From Tupaia tana (lineage: Eukaryota; Chordata; Mammalia; Scandentia; Tupaiidae): a stretch of 64,000 bases of DNA. Location of the stretch: assembly GCA_026018925.1 (NCBI GenBank), contig JAKSZU010000007.1, forward strand, positions 97,489,501 through 97,553,500. Reading direction: 5' to 3'. Numbering within the stretch: the stretch's first letter is position 1; every line of letters starts with the position of its first letter. A program made the position numbers and the translations under genes. Of the stretch, positions 47,450 to 61,715 are shown piece by piece. The notes under the pieces are model-generated. The model searched no databases, was not told the origin of the DNA, and was given only the letters and a program-made list of their open reading frames with translations.

Positions 47450-47913
47450 TTTTTTTTTTTTTTTTAAGAGAAATTTTCTGCATTCACCAGAGACAGAAAG
47501 CAAGAAATCACTCCCCCCACACAGGGAAGATGGCCTCTCTGCAGCCCCTTCTCCATTCTCCTCTCAGGATTTTGGGCACACATAAGCCTGGTGTAAGTTT
47601 TTTTTTTGTTGTTGGTTTTTTTAAAATTTTTTAAAAGAATTATTTATTTAATTTTATTTATGTATTCATTTAATTAGTTTATTTGTTTTAATTTGAACAG
47701 AAAGACAGAGAGTGAGAGAGGGAAAGTGAGAAAACAAGCCACCAGGTCCGAGACTCAAACCATGGTCGGCCATTTGGGAGTCCAGCGGCCTTAACCACCA
47801 CACCACCTGCCGGCCCCAGCCTGGTGTAAGTTTTAAGCTACTGGGTTCGGGTCTCAAACCACGGTTGACTACATGGGAGTCCAGCAAGTAACCATTATGC
47901 CATCTGCTGGTGG
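47450..47913 (-). mobile_element. tRNA SINE in NTMT2 intron 2, split by a short SINE
   Basis: The outer copy is 47,450-47,601 plus 47,835-47,913 and ends ATGCCATCTGCTGGT. It is interrupted by the short-form SINE at 47,602-47,817, with its target repeated on both sides. Confidence 0.82.
47602..47817 (-). mobile_element. Short-form tRNA SINE nested in a long-form copy
   Basis: Perfect 17-bp TSD AGCCTGGTGTAAGTTTT at 47,585-47,601 and 47,818-47,834. It contains the antisense tRNA head ending ACCTGCCGGCCCC and the GAGAGAGGGAAAGTGAGAAA block, with an A/T-rich tail, and lacks the long-form middle segment. Confidence 0.85.
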
Positions 47914-48204
47914 GACACTCTTAATTACAATGCCGAGTAGGGTGACAGTCTAACCACAAAGCCTAATATTTATAATTTCCTTCACTAGAATAAATAGAGC
48001 TCTACATTTCAAACAAATGACTTCATAATGAATTAGAACAAAATCTGTTCCAGTTATGTATTTATGTCTTCATCAGGGCCAATGGCAGGTGTACTGTGTG
48101 GATTAAGTCTATTCTAACAACTAGATGAAGTTCCTAAAAATGCAATGGACATGTTAAAAGAAAGCCTGTTATTATTAATAGTAACAATAAACTATACTTA
48201 TCAG

Positions 48205-48420
48205 GAACTAATTCTGTACACTAAGGCAGGTACTTAACATGTATCTTCTCATGTTATCTTTGCCTTGTTCTATAAGGTAGGTTTCATCATCATGCCCTAC
48301 TCACAGGTAAGAAATCTGAAATTTAGTGCATTTAAGTAACAAAGCTGAGGTTACCTAGACAATAAAGAGGAGAACAATAATGACTTTAAAGTCCAAGGTT
48401 TAATCCCCTTCACTATTCTG
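48205..48420 (-). repeat. MIR, antisense
   Basis: TACTTAACATGTATCTTCTC, TATAAGGTAGGTTTCATCAT, CTCACAGGTAAGAAATCTG and CTGAGGTTACCTAGAC. Confidence 0.65.
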
Positions 48421-48879
48421 TCTGTCTCCACAGGACACAGAAGTAAGGAGGTGAGGATTCATCCAACACCAGGACCACAGAGGGATCACAGTCTTTTCAA
48501 GGCAAAATCTGAACTATGAACAGATAATATAAAGGGATTCTACTGACCTTATAGTTTTTAAACTGAACATAAATACGTATTTCCTTATTATATCTAATCT
48601 TTCTTACAGGGAATCAGTAAGTAAACTCAAGATCCTGGAGGACCTGATCTCTCATCAGTCATTTGGGTGCCAATTGATTATTGATGGGACTCTGAAAGAG
48701 ATGTCTTCTTTACCCCAAATTGTAATATTGGCACTGCTATCTCACCTTGAAGCATGTAAGATTAGCTGGTGCTAGGGGCCTTGTTTGCCCAGTTTGAGCC
48801 ACTCGATGGGTCTCCATCCCTTCTGAACACCTTAAAACAGGATTTCAGAAAGAACTAGTGGTTGACTCATATGACTTTA

Positions 48880-52256
<3,377 letters not shown>

Positions 52257-52270
52257 ATATAAGTGTTTTA

Positions 52271-52536
52271 GGGAACCAGCAGTTAGCGTAATGGCTATGT
52301 CGCTGGACTCCCACGTAGTCGACCGTGGTTCGCATCACGGGCCCGGTGGCTTACAACTCACGCCGGGCGCGTGTGCGTGCGTGCCCAAGATCCCGAGAGG
52401 AGAATGGAGGAGAAGGGATTGCGGCGTGACCATCCCCCCTGGGGGGTGATTTCTCGCTTTCTATCTCTCTGTCTCTCTCTGTCTGTCTGGCGAGCGCACG
52501 CGCCCTATTGCGAAAACCTCTCAAAAAAAAATATAT
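52271..52536 (+). mobile_element. Young tRNA SINE in NTMT2 intron 1
   Basis: Perfect 14-bp TSD ATATAAGTGTTTTA at 52,257-52,270 and 52,537-52,550. Head GGGAACCAGCAGTTAGCG; CpG-rich throughout. Antisense to NTMT2. Confidence 0.93.
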
Positions 52537-53449
52537 ATATAAGTGTTTTAAAGGGCTTAATAAATACCTAGAGACGTTTTTGCCATTTTATATGCAAATT
52601 AGCCACTGATTGAGAAAATACAACATTAAAAGTAGGATCCTAATGTTCAAAACTTTGGGAACCACTGACAGACACCAATCCCCCTTCCCTAGTCCTGGAT
52701 GAAGTGCCGTATAAATAACAAATGGCTCAATAAATGCTTATAAATCAAACAAGGATGACAAGAATCTAGCATCACCATCCCAATTATATGACTGTTCCAA
52801 ATTCATCTGGATGTCTCGGAAAATCAAGCTAGGAGAGCACCATGCTTAGGGCTGAGGGCTGGTCTTGGTGAGCCACGGCCCAGTGCTTCCCCCGGATCTC
52901 ACTGAAGCAGCCACACTCAGACATGCCCACTTAGGTCAACTGATTGGTACAGTCTGTTAAAAGCTCTCATCTGTACATGGCTAATGCTCCATTATGCTAG
53001 CAACATTCCGACCACAAGGGAATATCGAGCTCAGCAGGCATCAGACTCACTAGGTGAGCTTTTATGGTTATGAGCTCGAGTTCTCATTTTCACCTAATTG
53101 GCAACATTTCATTAAAAAAGATATATGACATGTCATGGCTAGCCCCTGAGTCTCCCCTTTTTACTTTACTTTGTAAAATAGTTGGATATAGCTATTTCAG
53201 CCTCTTTATTAGATCTGTTTATCAATTGAAAGTTCGTCTAAGAGTCTCCAGAAGGTATGTAGGGTAAGTCTAAAGAGCAATTTGAAGTTATTTGAAAGAA
53301 TATTGGATAAAGTCAGCTCCTTATTTTTAAGAGGAAAAAAAAAAAAAAAACAATTGGGAGATGCTCTTCTGAAGGGTAAGTGCTCCCATAAAAGGTATTT
53401 GAGGGGCACTTGGCAATTTAGCCATTAAAGAAGTTACAGTAAAAATAAA

Positions 53450-53545
53450 AAAAAAGGAAGGGAAGCAGAGAGGGAGAGAGAAAGGGAGAGAAGGAAGGAA
53501 GACAGAGAGTTAGGAAGAAAGAGAGGGAGACGGAAAGAGAAAAGT
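53450..53545 (+). repeat. GA-rich tract in NTMT2 intron 1
   Basis: AAGGAAGGGAAGCAGAGAGG-type sequence over about 95 bp. Confidence 0.85.
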
Positions 53546-53559
53546 TTGCTGGAATCAGA

Positions 53560-53725
53560 GGTCCCTGGCTTTGCTCGCCAGCTCAGACAGCATTGGTTGT
53601 GTGACCTCGAGTAGTTTATGTAACTCAAGTGCCCCACTTTGCTTCCTCAGTAAGAGAAGAAGCCTACTGCACCAGGTGTCTGAGATTATTCGAGATCACT
53701 AAGTGCAGTAATGCAAGTGACACAC
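53560..53725 (+). repeat. MIR
   Basis: GGTTGTGTGACCTCGAGTAG, GCCCCACTTTGCTTCCTCAG. Confidence 0.6.
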
Positions 53726-54419
53726 ACAGTGTGACGGTCAACTTAGAGCGGCTCAGCGGAGGTCACCTTCCTCCCTGTTCTATCAACAGCAGGGAGGGGA
53801 GAGCTGGGATGTCACTAATGTTTCCGGTGGACTCCAAAGGTCTGGGTGCCCCAGGCTGCTAGATAGCTCACCTCACCAAGTCTCCACCCTGCCCAGCAAG
53901 GCCATCTAGATTCTATTTGTGGGCTTGAGGCACCCACTGTTTCTTGCCTCTAAAATACACTGCCTACCCTGAAAGGTTTCCCTTTTCAACTCAAGGCCAG
54001 TTTGGTGTTCCCTAACTTCTCAGGCAACAGCACAATGAGGTAACCCTACGTTACCTCTCACTTTCCCTCTCACTGTGCTTGTCTCTCTCTCTTTGGGAGA
54101 AGAGAATTGCTAAATTGGCAAAAGGAGGGAAAATTGTGTTTCTCTGGTTCCACAAGGAGCCTTGCCCCTTGCTGGGTCTGCCCTACCATGTGCCATAACT
54201 CCTGCCCACTGCTGAGGGTCCTCCTAACATGGTCTTGCTTCCTGACCTTGATCAAGCGTGAGAAAGTCAGAAGTCAGATGGAAATACTGGAGATGAACTT
54301 TTCATGGTAAAATTTCACCTCTTACAGTTTGAACTTTGCACAGCTCCCAAGCCTCCTCCATGCCTCTGCAAAACTCCTGTCATGGCCTCTATTGCTGTAT
54401 TCCCACGTGAAAAATATTG

Positions 54420-54540
54420 TTCGCGCAGGTGTCTCGTCTATGCTACACTCTTTAGAATAATGGCTGTGTCTTGTTTTCTTTGTAATCCCAGCACTTATTC
54501 ATATACCTAACCCATAGTAGACTTTATTTAAATGTTTATT
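54420..54540 (+). repeat. L2 3' end
   Basis: ATGGCTGTGTCTTGTTTTCT, CCCAGCACTTATTCATATAC and CATAGTAGACTTTATTTAAA match the end of L2. Confidence 0.55.
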
Positions 54541-54737
54541 AAAAAAAACTCTAGTTGTTTTTTTTCTTTGAAAAATATATGGCTTCAACAAAGTGGCACA
54601 CCATTAGAGAGACAAACTGACATGGCATATACAAGTCACACCTTTGGTATAGTTTATGAAATATCTGTCCTCCTAATTAGGTATAGCCAAATAATGAAAA
54701 CAAAAGTAAATGTCATTAGTCAAAAGTATATGGGACC

Positions 54738-55003
54738 GGGAACCAGCAGTTAGCGTAATGGCTATGTCGCTGGACTCCCACGTAGTCGACCGCGGTTCGC
54801 GTCTCGGACCCAGTGGCTTACAACTCACGCCGGGCGCGTGTGCGTGCGTGCCCAAGATCCCGAGAGGAGAATGGAGGAGAAGGGATTGCGGCGTGACCAT
54901 CCCCCCTGGGGGGTGATTTCTCGCTTTCTGTCTCTATGTCTCTCTCTGTCTGTCTGGCGAGCGCACACGCCCTATAGCGAAAAACCTCTCCAAAAAAAAA
55001 AAA
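54738..55003 (+). mobile_element. Young tRNA SINE inserted at the head of an older SINE
   Basis: Perfect 16-bp TSD AAAAGTATATGGGACC at 54,722-54,737 and 55,004-55,019. The last bases of the TSD are the first bases of the older SINE that follows. Confidence 0.93.
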
Positions 55004-55013
55004 AAAAGTATAT

Positions 55014-55211
55014 GGGACCAGCAGATGGAGTAGTGGTTACATTGCTCAACTCCCACATAGTCAACTGTGCTTCAAGTCCCTGACTCAGGGGCTTAAAAAA
55101 ATCACACCAGGCCTGTGTGTGTGCAGGCACCCAAGATCCCAAGAGGAGAAGGAATTGTGGTGTGGCCTTCACTTCTGGGGGGTGATTTCTCACTTTTCCA
55201 CTCACTGTGTT

Positions 55212-55258
<47 letters not shown>

Positions 55259-55281
55259 GTGTTCATGTCCCCTAAGGCAAA

Positions 55282-55284
<3 letters not shown>
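55014..55284 (+). mobile_element. Older tRNA SINE with expanded (TC)n and (AT)n tail
   Basis: Head GGGACCAGCAGATGGAGTAGTGG, middle block AAGAGGAGAAGGAATTGTGG, then a (TC)n expansion at 55,215-55,255 and GTCCCCTAAGGCAAAAAC before an (AT)n tract. Confidence 0.8.

Positions 55285-55337
<53 letters not shown>
55215..55337. repeat. (TC)n followed by (AT)n microsatellites
   Basis: About 20 TC units (55,215-55,255), a 29-bp SINE remnant, then about 26 AT units (55,285-55,337). Both grew out of the pyrimidine block and tail of the adjoining SINE. Confidence 0.95.
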
Positions 55338-55341
<4 letters not shown>

Positions 55342-55374
55342 GTATTTGTAATACATATGCAGTATGTTCTTATC

Positions 55375-55510
55375 TAACTGAATATGGAAGACAAATGTTA
55401 TATTTACATTCTACAGAAGAAGATATCAATGCATCCAGAGGTTAACTGAAGTGCTCAAGGTCAAGTAGCTCACAAGTGACACAACTAGGATTTGAACTTA
55501 TGTCTGTTTA
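55375..55510 (-). repeat. MIR, antisense
   Basis: AGGTTAACTGAAGTGCTCAA, GTCAAGTAGCTCACAAGTG and ACTAGGATTTGAACTTATG. Confidence 0.65.
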
Positions 55511-55879
55511 TATCCAAAACACAAACTCATCCATCTCACATTCTGTACCTGTAAATATGTCTACTAAATAACAAGGGCAATGATCTTTTCTTCATTCCTT
55601 TAAAGAGAATCATGGTCCTGTAGCACTTGCATTGTAAATGTAAGAACTAAAAAGTACATCATTGTGCAATCGGTTGGGCAGCAAAGCTTGCCGCCATAGG
55701 AGATTAATCTGAAAGATTCCAATAGCTGAAGGGTGAATTTCATTCTGGAAGTCCACGTGTTTTACTAGAAAATGTCTTTACTAACTCTGGCTTTCAACTG
55801 TGATGGCAAACAAGCCATTGTTCTGAACTTCCTCTTCCGAGGCCGATTCTTCCAAGAAGGGATCTGCGCGAGGGGCCAC

Positions 55880-56095
55880 CAGCAGTCAGCAGGTGCCTCC
55901 TATGTGCCAGGCGGCAATCTGGGCACTTCCTGTTTACACTCGCTTCTGGTGCTCACGACAACTATGGAAAGCTAGCGTCGCTTTACAAATGAGTAATGAG
56001 AGTCAGAAAGGATGAGTAACAATTGTCACATAGAAGTATTAGAGTCCGATTCCGAGGCACACCTGCTTGAACACGAAGCTTTGGGTCTTTCTAAG
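55880..56095 (-). repeat. MIR, antisense
   Basis: CCTCCTATGTGCCAGGCGG, ACTCGCTTCTGGTGCTCACG, TTTACAAATGAGTAATGAG. Confidence 0.6.
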
Positions 56096-56524
56096 CCGCA
56101 TGGAACTGGCGTCCTTATCAAGAAGTTAGTCTGAGCCTTTCCCGATGTCCAGGATGGGTGGACTGTCACTCAGTAATACAGTTACTAAATACCCATCGAC
56201 TTCTATGTATTCAGAACCGAGGACAGAGCTAGAAGGATGGATTCATGTGACCACCTCTGACTGGCCGTTCCCGGGCCCCTTTGAGGTCCAGCATACAAAC
56301 TAGAGATTTTCCTTGACCTGTTTTTCTCTCCTACTTCCTAACTGTTCGCAAACAGGCACTTTTGGAAAATTCGTTCACTCCAAGTCTCCTTCTCCACGTT
56401 GGCTGTTGTAACTAGGTTATGGGGGCCTACTCACTGGGCTTGATCTCAGGAGAAGCCAGTGCTCTTCATAGACTATGTTTTCTATTCCTGTCAAATCAAA
56501 AACTATTAGTCGCGTTTCCATTGA

Positions 56525-56690
56525 GTGTGGGTGGCAGTGTGATACTGTGGAGTTGGCTGCTGGGTTCCAGTCCTGTTCCAACACCCACCACAATCTTCAG
56601 CAAGCTCCTCACTGCTGGGTGCACCAGTACCTCCACTCAAAGGTGGGGAAATGACAGCACACCGAATAGGGATATTGCAGAGATGAACTG
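56525..56690 (+). repeat. MIR
   Basis: GGCTGCTGGGTTCCAGTCCT near the B-box position, AAAGGTGGGGAAATGACAGC and GGATATTGCAGAGATGAAC. Confidence 0.5.
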
Positions 56691-57424
56691 AGGAAACTAA
56701 AGAAAACCAGCGAGGCCAGCGTGAGGCTCGTTCCACTTTTCGGAAGACATGTTCTGTTCAAGGGCGCAGCTCCGTCTTCCTCTGGAGACGTCCCAGATGC
56801 CTGTCCTTGCTGTTGCGTGAATTTCTGAAGCTAGCCGCATTTTCAGCAAGTGTGCCCAAGGCTGGAGGTGGCCACATAGTGTGTTCAGGTGAGACTGGCT
56901 GCCTGATGCAGACCGTTGGAGGGAGGAAGGAAGGAAAGAGGGAATCAAAGCTTCTGGTCAGGCCCCATTCTTTCCACAATTACCGCAAACAAGAAACCCT
57001 CTGTGCAGGCTCTATAGGAGGGGTTCCCTAACCTTCTTGAAAGAAGGGTTTTATTTTCATTTCTGTGAAGTCTTGAAATCAAGAGTAGAAGCCAAATCTA
57101 AAACACCTCCGCAGAGCTAAGGAGGGGGCATCCCTGCTGGCTAAGTTCAATTTCCAAACTGAAAAGCATGACACCTTCTGTGGCTGAAAACGCTCAGATA
57201 CTGAATCGCTTTCTGTCTTTGGTAACTACTCTTCTGCAGGAAGCTACTCGGCAGCTTTCAAAGAAATCCGGCTCAGCGGAAAGAAAGGAAGAAGCAAAAA
57301 TTTTCCAAGGATTGACCGCTTTCCATACGTACTGCATTTAATCCTTCAAACCGTCCCGCTACAGTTTAGAGGAAAATGATGCTAGACTTCAGTTACTTGC
57401 AATGTAGGAATTTGAACTCAGGAC

Positions 57425-57560
57425 TTTGGTAACCTGCAATGAATTCTTAGTAAGAGTTCATTGAATTCATTGACAGTCGTTGAGTTCTGTGTGCCAGGAA
57501 TCATGGTAAATGCTAAACATACAGATGTAAAGAAGGGGAAAATGTGAGGCTCTAGTAGAG
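57425..57560 (-). repeat. L2/MIR-type 3' end, antisense
   Basis: TGTGTGCCAGGAATCATGG and TGCTAAACATACAGATGTAA are the reverse-complemented end of an old LINE/SINE. Confidence 0.5.
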
Positions 57561-57637
57561 AAACTAGTACATGCAAACGTGTTCCATACATATGGAACAG
57601 AACCCAGGGGTTAAATAAGTTAATCAAACAGGAAGTG

Positions 57638-57875
57638 GGGGCCTCAAGCAGGTGATGTGGTGGTTAAAGTGCTGAACTCCCTCATGGGTGACAGTGGGTC
57701 AAGTCCTGAACTCGGCAGCTTGAAACACTCCAGGCACATGTATACGCACGTCCAAAATCCTGGGAGGAGAATGGAGAAGGGATTGCAGCATGGCCATACC
57801 CGTGGGGGGTGATTTCTCACTTTATTTCTCACTGTCTATCTCCAACAAGCATGCGCACCCTAGGGGAGAAAAAAG
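57638..57875 (+). mobile_element. Old tRNA SINE in NTMT2 intron 1
   Basis: GTGATGTGGTGGTTAAAGTG head, GGGAGGAGAATGGAGAAGG and ATTGCAGCATGGCC blocks, tail CACCCTAGGGGAGAAAAAAG. Confidence 0.72.
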
Positions 57876-58502
57876 TAGGGGAAGGTGAGACTTACATGCT
57901 GAGTCCTCTCTGAACGGTTTTTCCTAAGAGATGAAAAAGTAGCAAAATATTTGAGTAGCAAAAGAAGTAGCCAAACACAGCTGATAGCCTACCTTCCCTC
58001 CACCTTTAATTTAAAGGTATTGAGGATCAATAAAAAGTTATTTGTATTTTTGCCTCTATTACCAGATTATTAAATTCTGAAGAACAGAGGCTGTCTCTTA
58101 TTAATGAATGTTTAAATCTTGTCCAGTGTTCAGTACTTCGTACAGCAGTGAGGATCCCCTAATTGTTTCTTGTATGAATATGACTGAATTGGTTAGAAAG
58201 AAGATATTACTGATGTTCCTATCTCTAAAAAGCAATGATTTTCCCTCGTGGAAGAAACATTCACTGCTGACCAAACACACGTGTGCTCTTTCACCTTGCC
58301 CACCCCGTAGATCTGGGGAGCGGACTCTGGGTAGTCATACTGTATGTCCTTCTAGACCAAAGCGTTCATGAGCTCACAGACAAGCCATTAGCAGCTTTCC
58401 AGTACTCCTCTGCCATCCTGCTTCCCTGATGCCTCATGAAATGTACTCTCCTCCCACCCCCAATAACGCATATTGAAAATAATGTGGCAAGAGTGAAAAG
58501 TG

Positions 58503-58711
58503 GGAGACAAAGCATTAATGGCACAAAGAGGTGTGGTATTATCTGTTGAAGATATTTTGTAGTTTTATCAACAGTACTAGGGAGAAATGTTCACCTGTTG
58601 AAATATCCATTTTGTAAGACAAATAATGTGATTGAATGTATGGAAGAAAATAAAATGAAAAAAATAAATAAAAGGCAAAAAAAAAAGAAAAAAGAAAAAA
58701 AGAAAAAAAGA
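58503..58711 (+). mobile_element. 5'-truncated LINE 3' end in NTMT2 intron 1
   Basis: Perfect 14-bp TSD AAGAGTGAAAAGTG (58,489-58,502 and 58,712-58,725). It ends AATGTGATTGAATGTATGG, AAATAAAATG and a long AAAAAAAG-type tail; the terminal part resembles the HAL1-type 3' end. Confidence 0.7.
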
Positions 58712-59139
58712 AAGAGTGAAAAGTGTTTGGCCATGGAGATTTCCGGGTTACTTTGGTATCTGAGGCCAGGCCTAGTCTGCACCAACTCTTACAGCCTTCC
58801 GTGCACATCATAGAGCATGTGTCCCAGGTGGGGCAGCTCTGTGACTCTCAGGAAGCCTGAGCTGAGTGGTCAGGGTCGGAGGAAATAAGTAGTGCCCATG
58901 AAAAACTGCTCACGTCAAATGAAGTCAGCTTTTGCCTTGGGGTAGACTAATGTTTTTAAACTGTGCTTACGGAACATAGCAGGTGCTACAGACAGGCCTC
59001 AGGAGCCCCGGCGAGGATAAGAAGACCAAGAAAACAACCCTGCCCCAACCCTAAGCAGAAAAGTTACTTTTTCCCAGCATCGTGCATTGGTTTTCCATAG
59101 GGTGATTTTTCAAAAGGTTTACTTTTAATAGGAATAGTT

Positions 59140-59399
59140 GGGGCTACCAGGTAGTGTAGTGCTTAAGGTGCTAGACTTCCACATGGCTGACCTCAGTTGG
59201 AGTCCTGAACCCAGAGGCTTGAAAATTGTGTGGGGCGTGTGTGCGTGCATACCCAAAATCCCTAGTGGAGAATGGAGGAGAAGGGATTGTGGCGTGGCCA
59301 GCCTCCCTAGGGGACTGGGGGAACTTCTCACTTTCCCTCTCTCTGTCTCTCTCTCCAGAGAGCACACATACCTTATGACAAAAACCTAAAAAAAAAAAG
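59140..59399 (+). mobile_element. Old tRNA SINE in NTMT2 intron 1
   Basis: Head GGGGCTACCAGGTAGTGTAGTG, middle block TGGAGAATGGAGGAGAAGGG, GGCGTGGCC, CT-rich block, tail ACAAAAACCTAAAAAAAAAA. Confidence 0.8.
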
Positions 59400-59414
59400 G
59401 TAAAAGTTTGGGAA

Positions 59415-59635
59415 GGAGGGTTGCAGATGGTGGAACAGCAGCGAACACTACACTCTGAGGCAGACGCACATGAGAAGGTTCCAGGTTCACATCTGGGGAG
59501 CTCCCTGAGCCCTCCAGGCACACACAAGCCCAGACCCAGGGCCGGGAGTGGGTCACGGCATCAGGACCCTGTTGGAGGTATATTTCTCACTCACTCTCTT
59601 TTTCTCTCACTCCTGAAATAAATAAACGAATGAAG
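59415..59635 (+). repeat. Possible third SINE-like unit, copy 2
   Basis: GGTTGCAGATGGTGGAACAGC, B-box-like GGTTCACATC, GGGTCACGGCATCAGGACCC, a CT-rich block and CCTGAAATAAATAAACG. Confidence 0.38.
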
Positions 59636-60689
59636 TTTTCTGTTGTTTGTTTGTTTGTTTGTTTTCTAAAGGCTAGAAATCACTGATTAACCATCAGCAC
59701 ATTCACAAAGGAGAAAAACAGATAAAATAAAAATGATTATACTGCACTGGCTAAAGAAAGGATTACGACCTAATATAAATTATAGTCTACTTGTCCCAAA
59801 TCAATTTTCATCTGATTTTCAGAAAAGACTTATTCTTACTTCTTCAACTACTTTCAGACATGATCCCTTTTCTCGCTAGAAACTGAAGCTGGGCGGGGGC
59901 GTCCCCGCGCTGTCACTGATAGCCTCCTGCAGTCTGGTGTGGGCCGAGCTGGCTCAACCACGCTGGTCACCCACAGAGCACATCCGGAACAGCAGCGCCA
60001 GGGCCTGTCGCCACCCGGGTGCTGCTCTAGTCGTCCGCATGGATGCGGTCTGCATGCAGTATCAGAGCTGCGACGGGAGTCACTGATGGCCAGCATGGTC
60101 TCCAGCAGCAGCCCTGGACTTCGGCTCCCGAGTGATACTACTCCAGGTTGGACATCATCGTTTCTGAACTGTCTTCCCATCATTGGAGGGGAATGGGAGG
60201 AAAATAATGGAAGGGGAGACGGTTGGAGGAAAAAATGATCCCCTCGAGATGCCATAGTGTGGCTGCAAGGATCAAATGCAGTTGAAGATGACAATGTATT
60301 TCGACAAGAAATCTGCATAAACATGATGAAGACACTCATCTAGGTGGGTCTAGGATTAACGATCCCTCAGAGATGGACTTATAAAAAGAGCCTTTGGTCA
60401 CACTCACACCATCTCCTGAGTGCAGTAAGGGACCGTGTGGTCTTCCACACAGGAAGCCCAGGCCCACCCAGTGCACAGGGGGCTTTTAGAGCACCTCGAG
60501 GTGCCCTCTGGCCGTACACATCAGTCCTGCCTTCTCAGGGGGAAAGGAAAAAGTGGATGGGACACCTCACTCTTTAACCCTCAATTATTTCTCTTTAGTG
60601 TTGTTTGGAGTACCCTGAAGTGATTACTTTACAGTGGCTGTGAAAAGTGGTGTAGACAAACCAGGTAAGCTTTTTATTACTCTATTTCT

Positions 60690-60955
60690 TCCTTTTTTTT
60701 TTTTTTTTTTTTTTTTTTTGCTATAGGGCACGTATGCTCACCGGAAAGACAGAGAGAGACAGAGAGACAGAAAGTGAGAAATCACCCCCTGGGGGGATGG
60801 CCACGGCGCAATCCCTTCTCCTCCATTCTCCTCTCGGGATCTTGGGCACGCACGCACACGCTTAGCATGAGTTTAAGCCACCGGGTCCGGGACTCGAACT
60901 GCAGTCGACTGCATGGGAGTCCAGCGACATACCCATCACGCTAACTGCTGGTCCC
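60690..60955 (-). mobile_element. Young tRNA SINE in NTMT2 intron 1, sense to the gene
   Basis: TSD TTATTACTCTATTTCT (60,674-60,689) and TTATTATTCTATTTCT (60,956-60,971). Long T tract, full length, ending CTGCTGGTCCC. Confidence 0.92.
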
Positions 60956-61561
60956 TTATTATTCTATTTCTAATTCCTGAAAGCTAGAGGAAATAACGAA
61001 AATGGAGGCAGGCTCACTCCAGTTCTTACCTTACTATTTCAAAGAGCAAACTAAAATATGCTCCTCTGAAGTTTTCTATTTTTGTGACCCAAGAAGGCCA
61101 GAGAGGATCACGAACAGTGTGCGTGCGCACACACACTCTCCAAGCGCATTTCCAAACCATCGCTTAGTCTTTCTTCTTAAACTTTCCTCACTATCTTATT
61201 GCATTAGCACCCTTATCTTCAAGTTACCCAGTTTGCCCAGCTCTAAATTTTTGCTTGTATTAAAAGTGCCCTTCAAAACTCAAGTGAGTTTCTAAAAGCC
61301 TGACACTCAGGCAATGGACACCCAGAGAAGCAAATTCCTGTGCCTGAGGCTGCATGGAAATCCCAAAATAGTCTGGCCAGCCTGGTCCTACTCGGTCTCT
61401 GCGCTCCACAGAAGGCCCTGGAGCAGGGTGGCCACTGGCCTGGAGTGGGGTCTTTTCCTCTGTCAGTGTCCTGTGCCCCTCTCCCTGCAGAAGCCCCCAG
61501 CCACACACCCCTACACGCATTTCTACTCTTCTGTCCTCACTGGCCAGCTCAGCCCACTCAC

Positions 61562-61715
61562 CCAGGGGGATCTTCTCCAGCAGGTGGAGATAGCTCTGGA
61601 AGAAGTCGTCACGGATGGCCCTGTGAAGGACAAAGGACATGCTGTACCGACAGAGCTCGTCGTCTGTCTTCTGCCAGCGGGACCGGAAGGCAAAATGAGC
61701 TCCCAGGTGGGCCAT
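61562..61715 (-). CDS. NTMT2: NTMT2 (METTL11B) coding exon 1, start codon to first donor
   Basis: First coding exon of N-terminal Xaa-Pro-Lys N-methyltransferase 2, which transfers a methyl group from S-adenosylmethionine to the exposed N-terminal alpha-amine of proteins (X-P-K type, after Met removal); known as mainly a mono-methylating relative of NTMT1. The exon encodes residues 1-51, beginning MAHLGAHFAFRSRWQK and ending HLLEKIPL, plus the first base of codon 52. This N-terminal extension is typical of NTMT2 and absent from NTMT1. The start is chosen by match to the known NTMT2 N-terminus; the ATG has G at +4 but C at -3. The donor GTGAGT follows at 61,561. The four coding exons total 852 nt (283 residues plus stop), the length I remember for human NTMT2. 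No frameshift or premature stop is seen. Any upstream non-coding exon and the promoter were not recognised. Confidence 0.93.
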
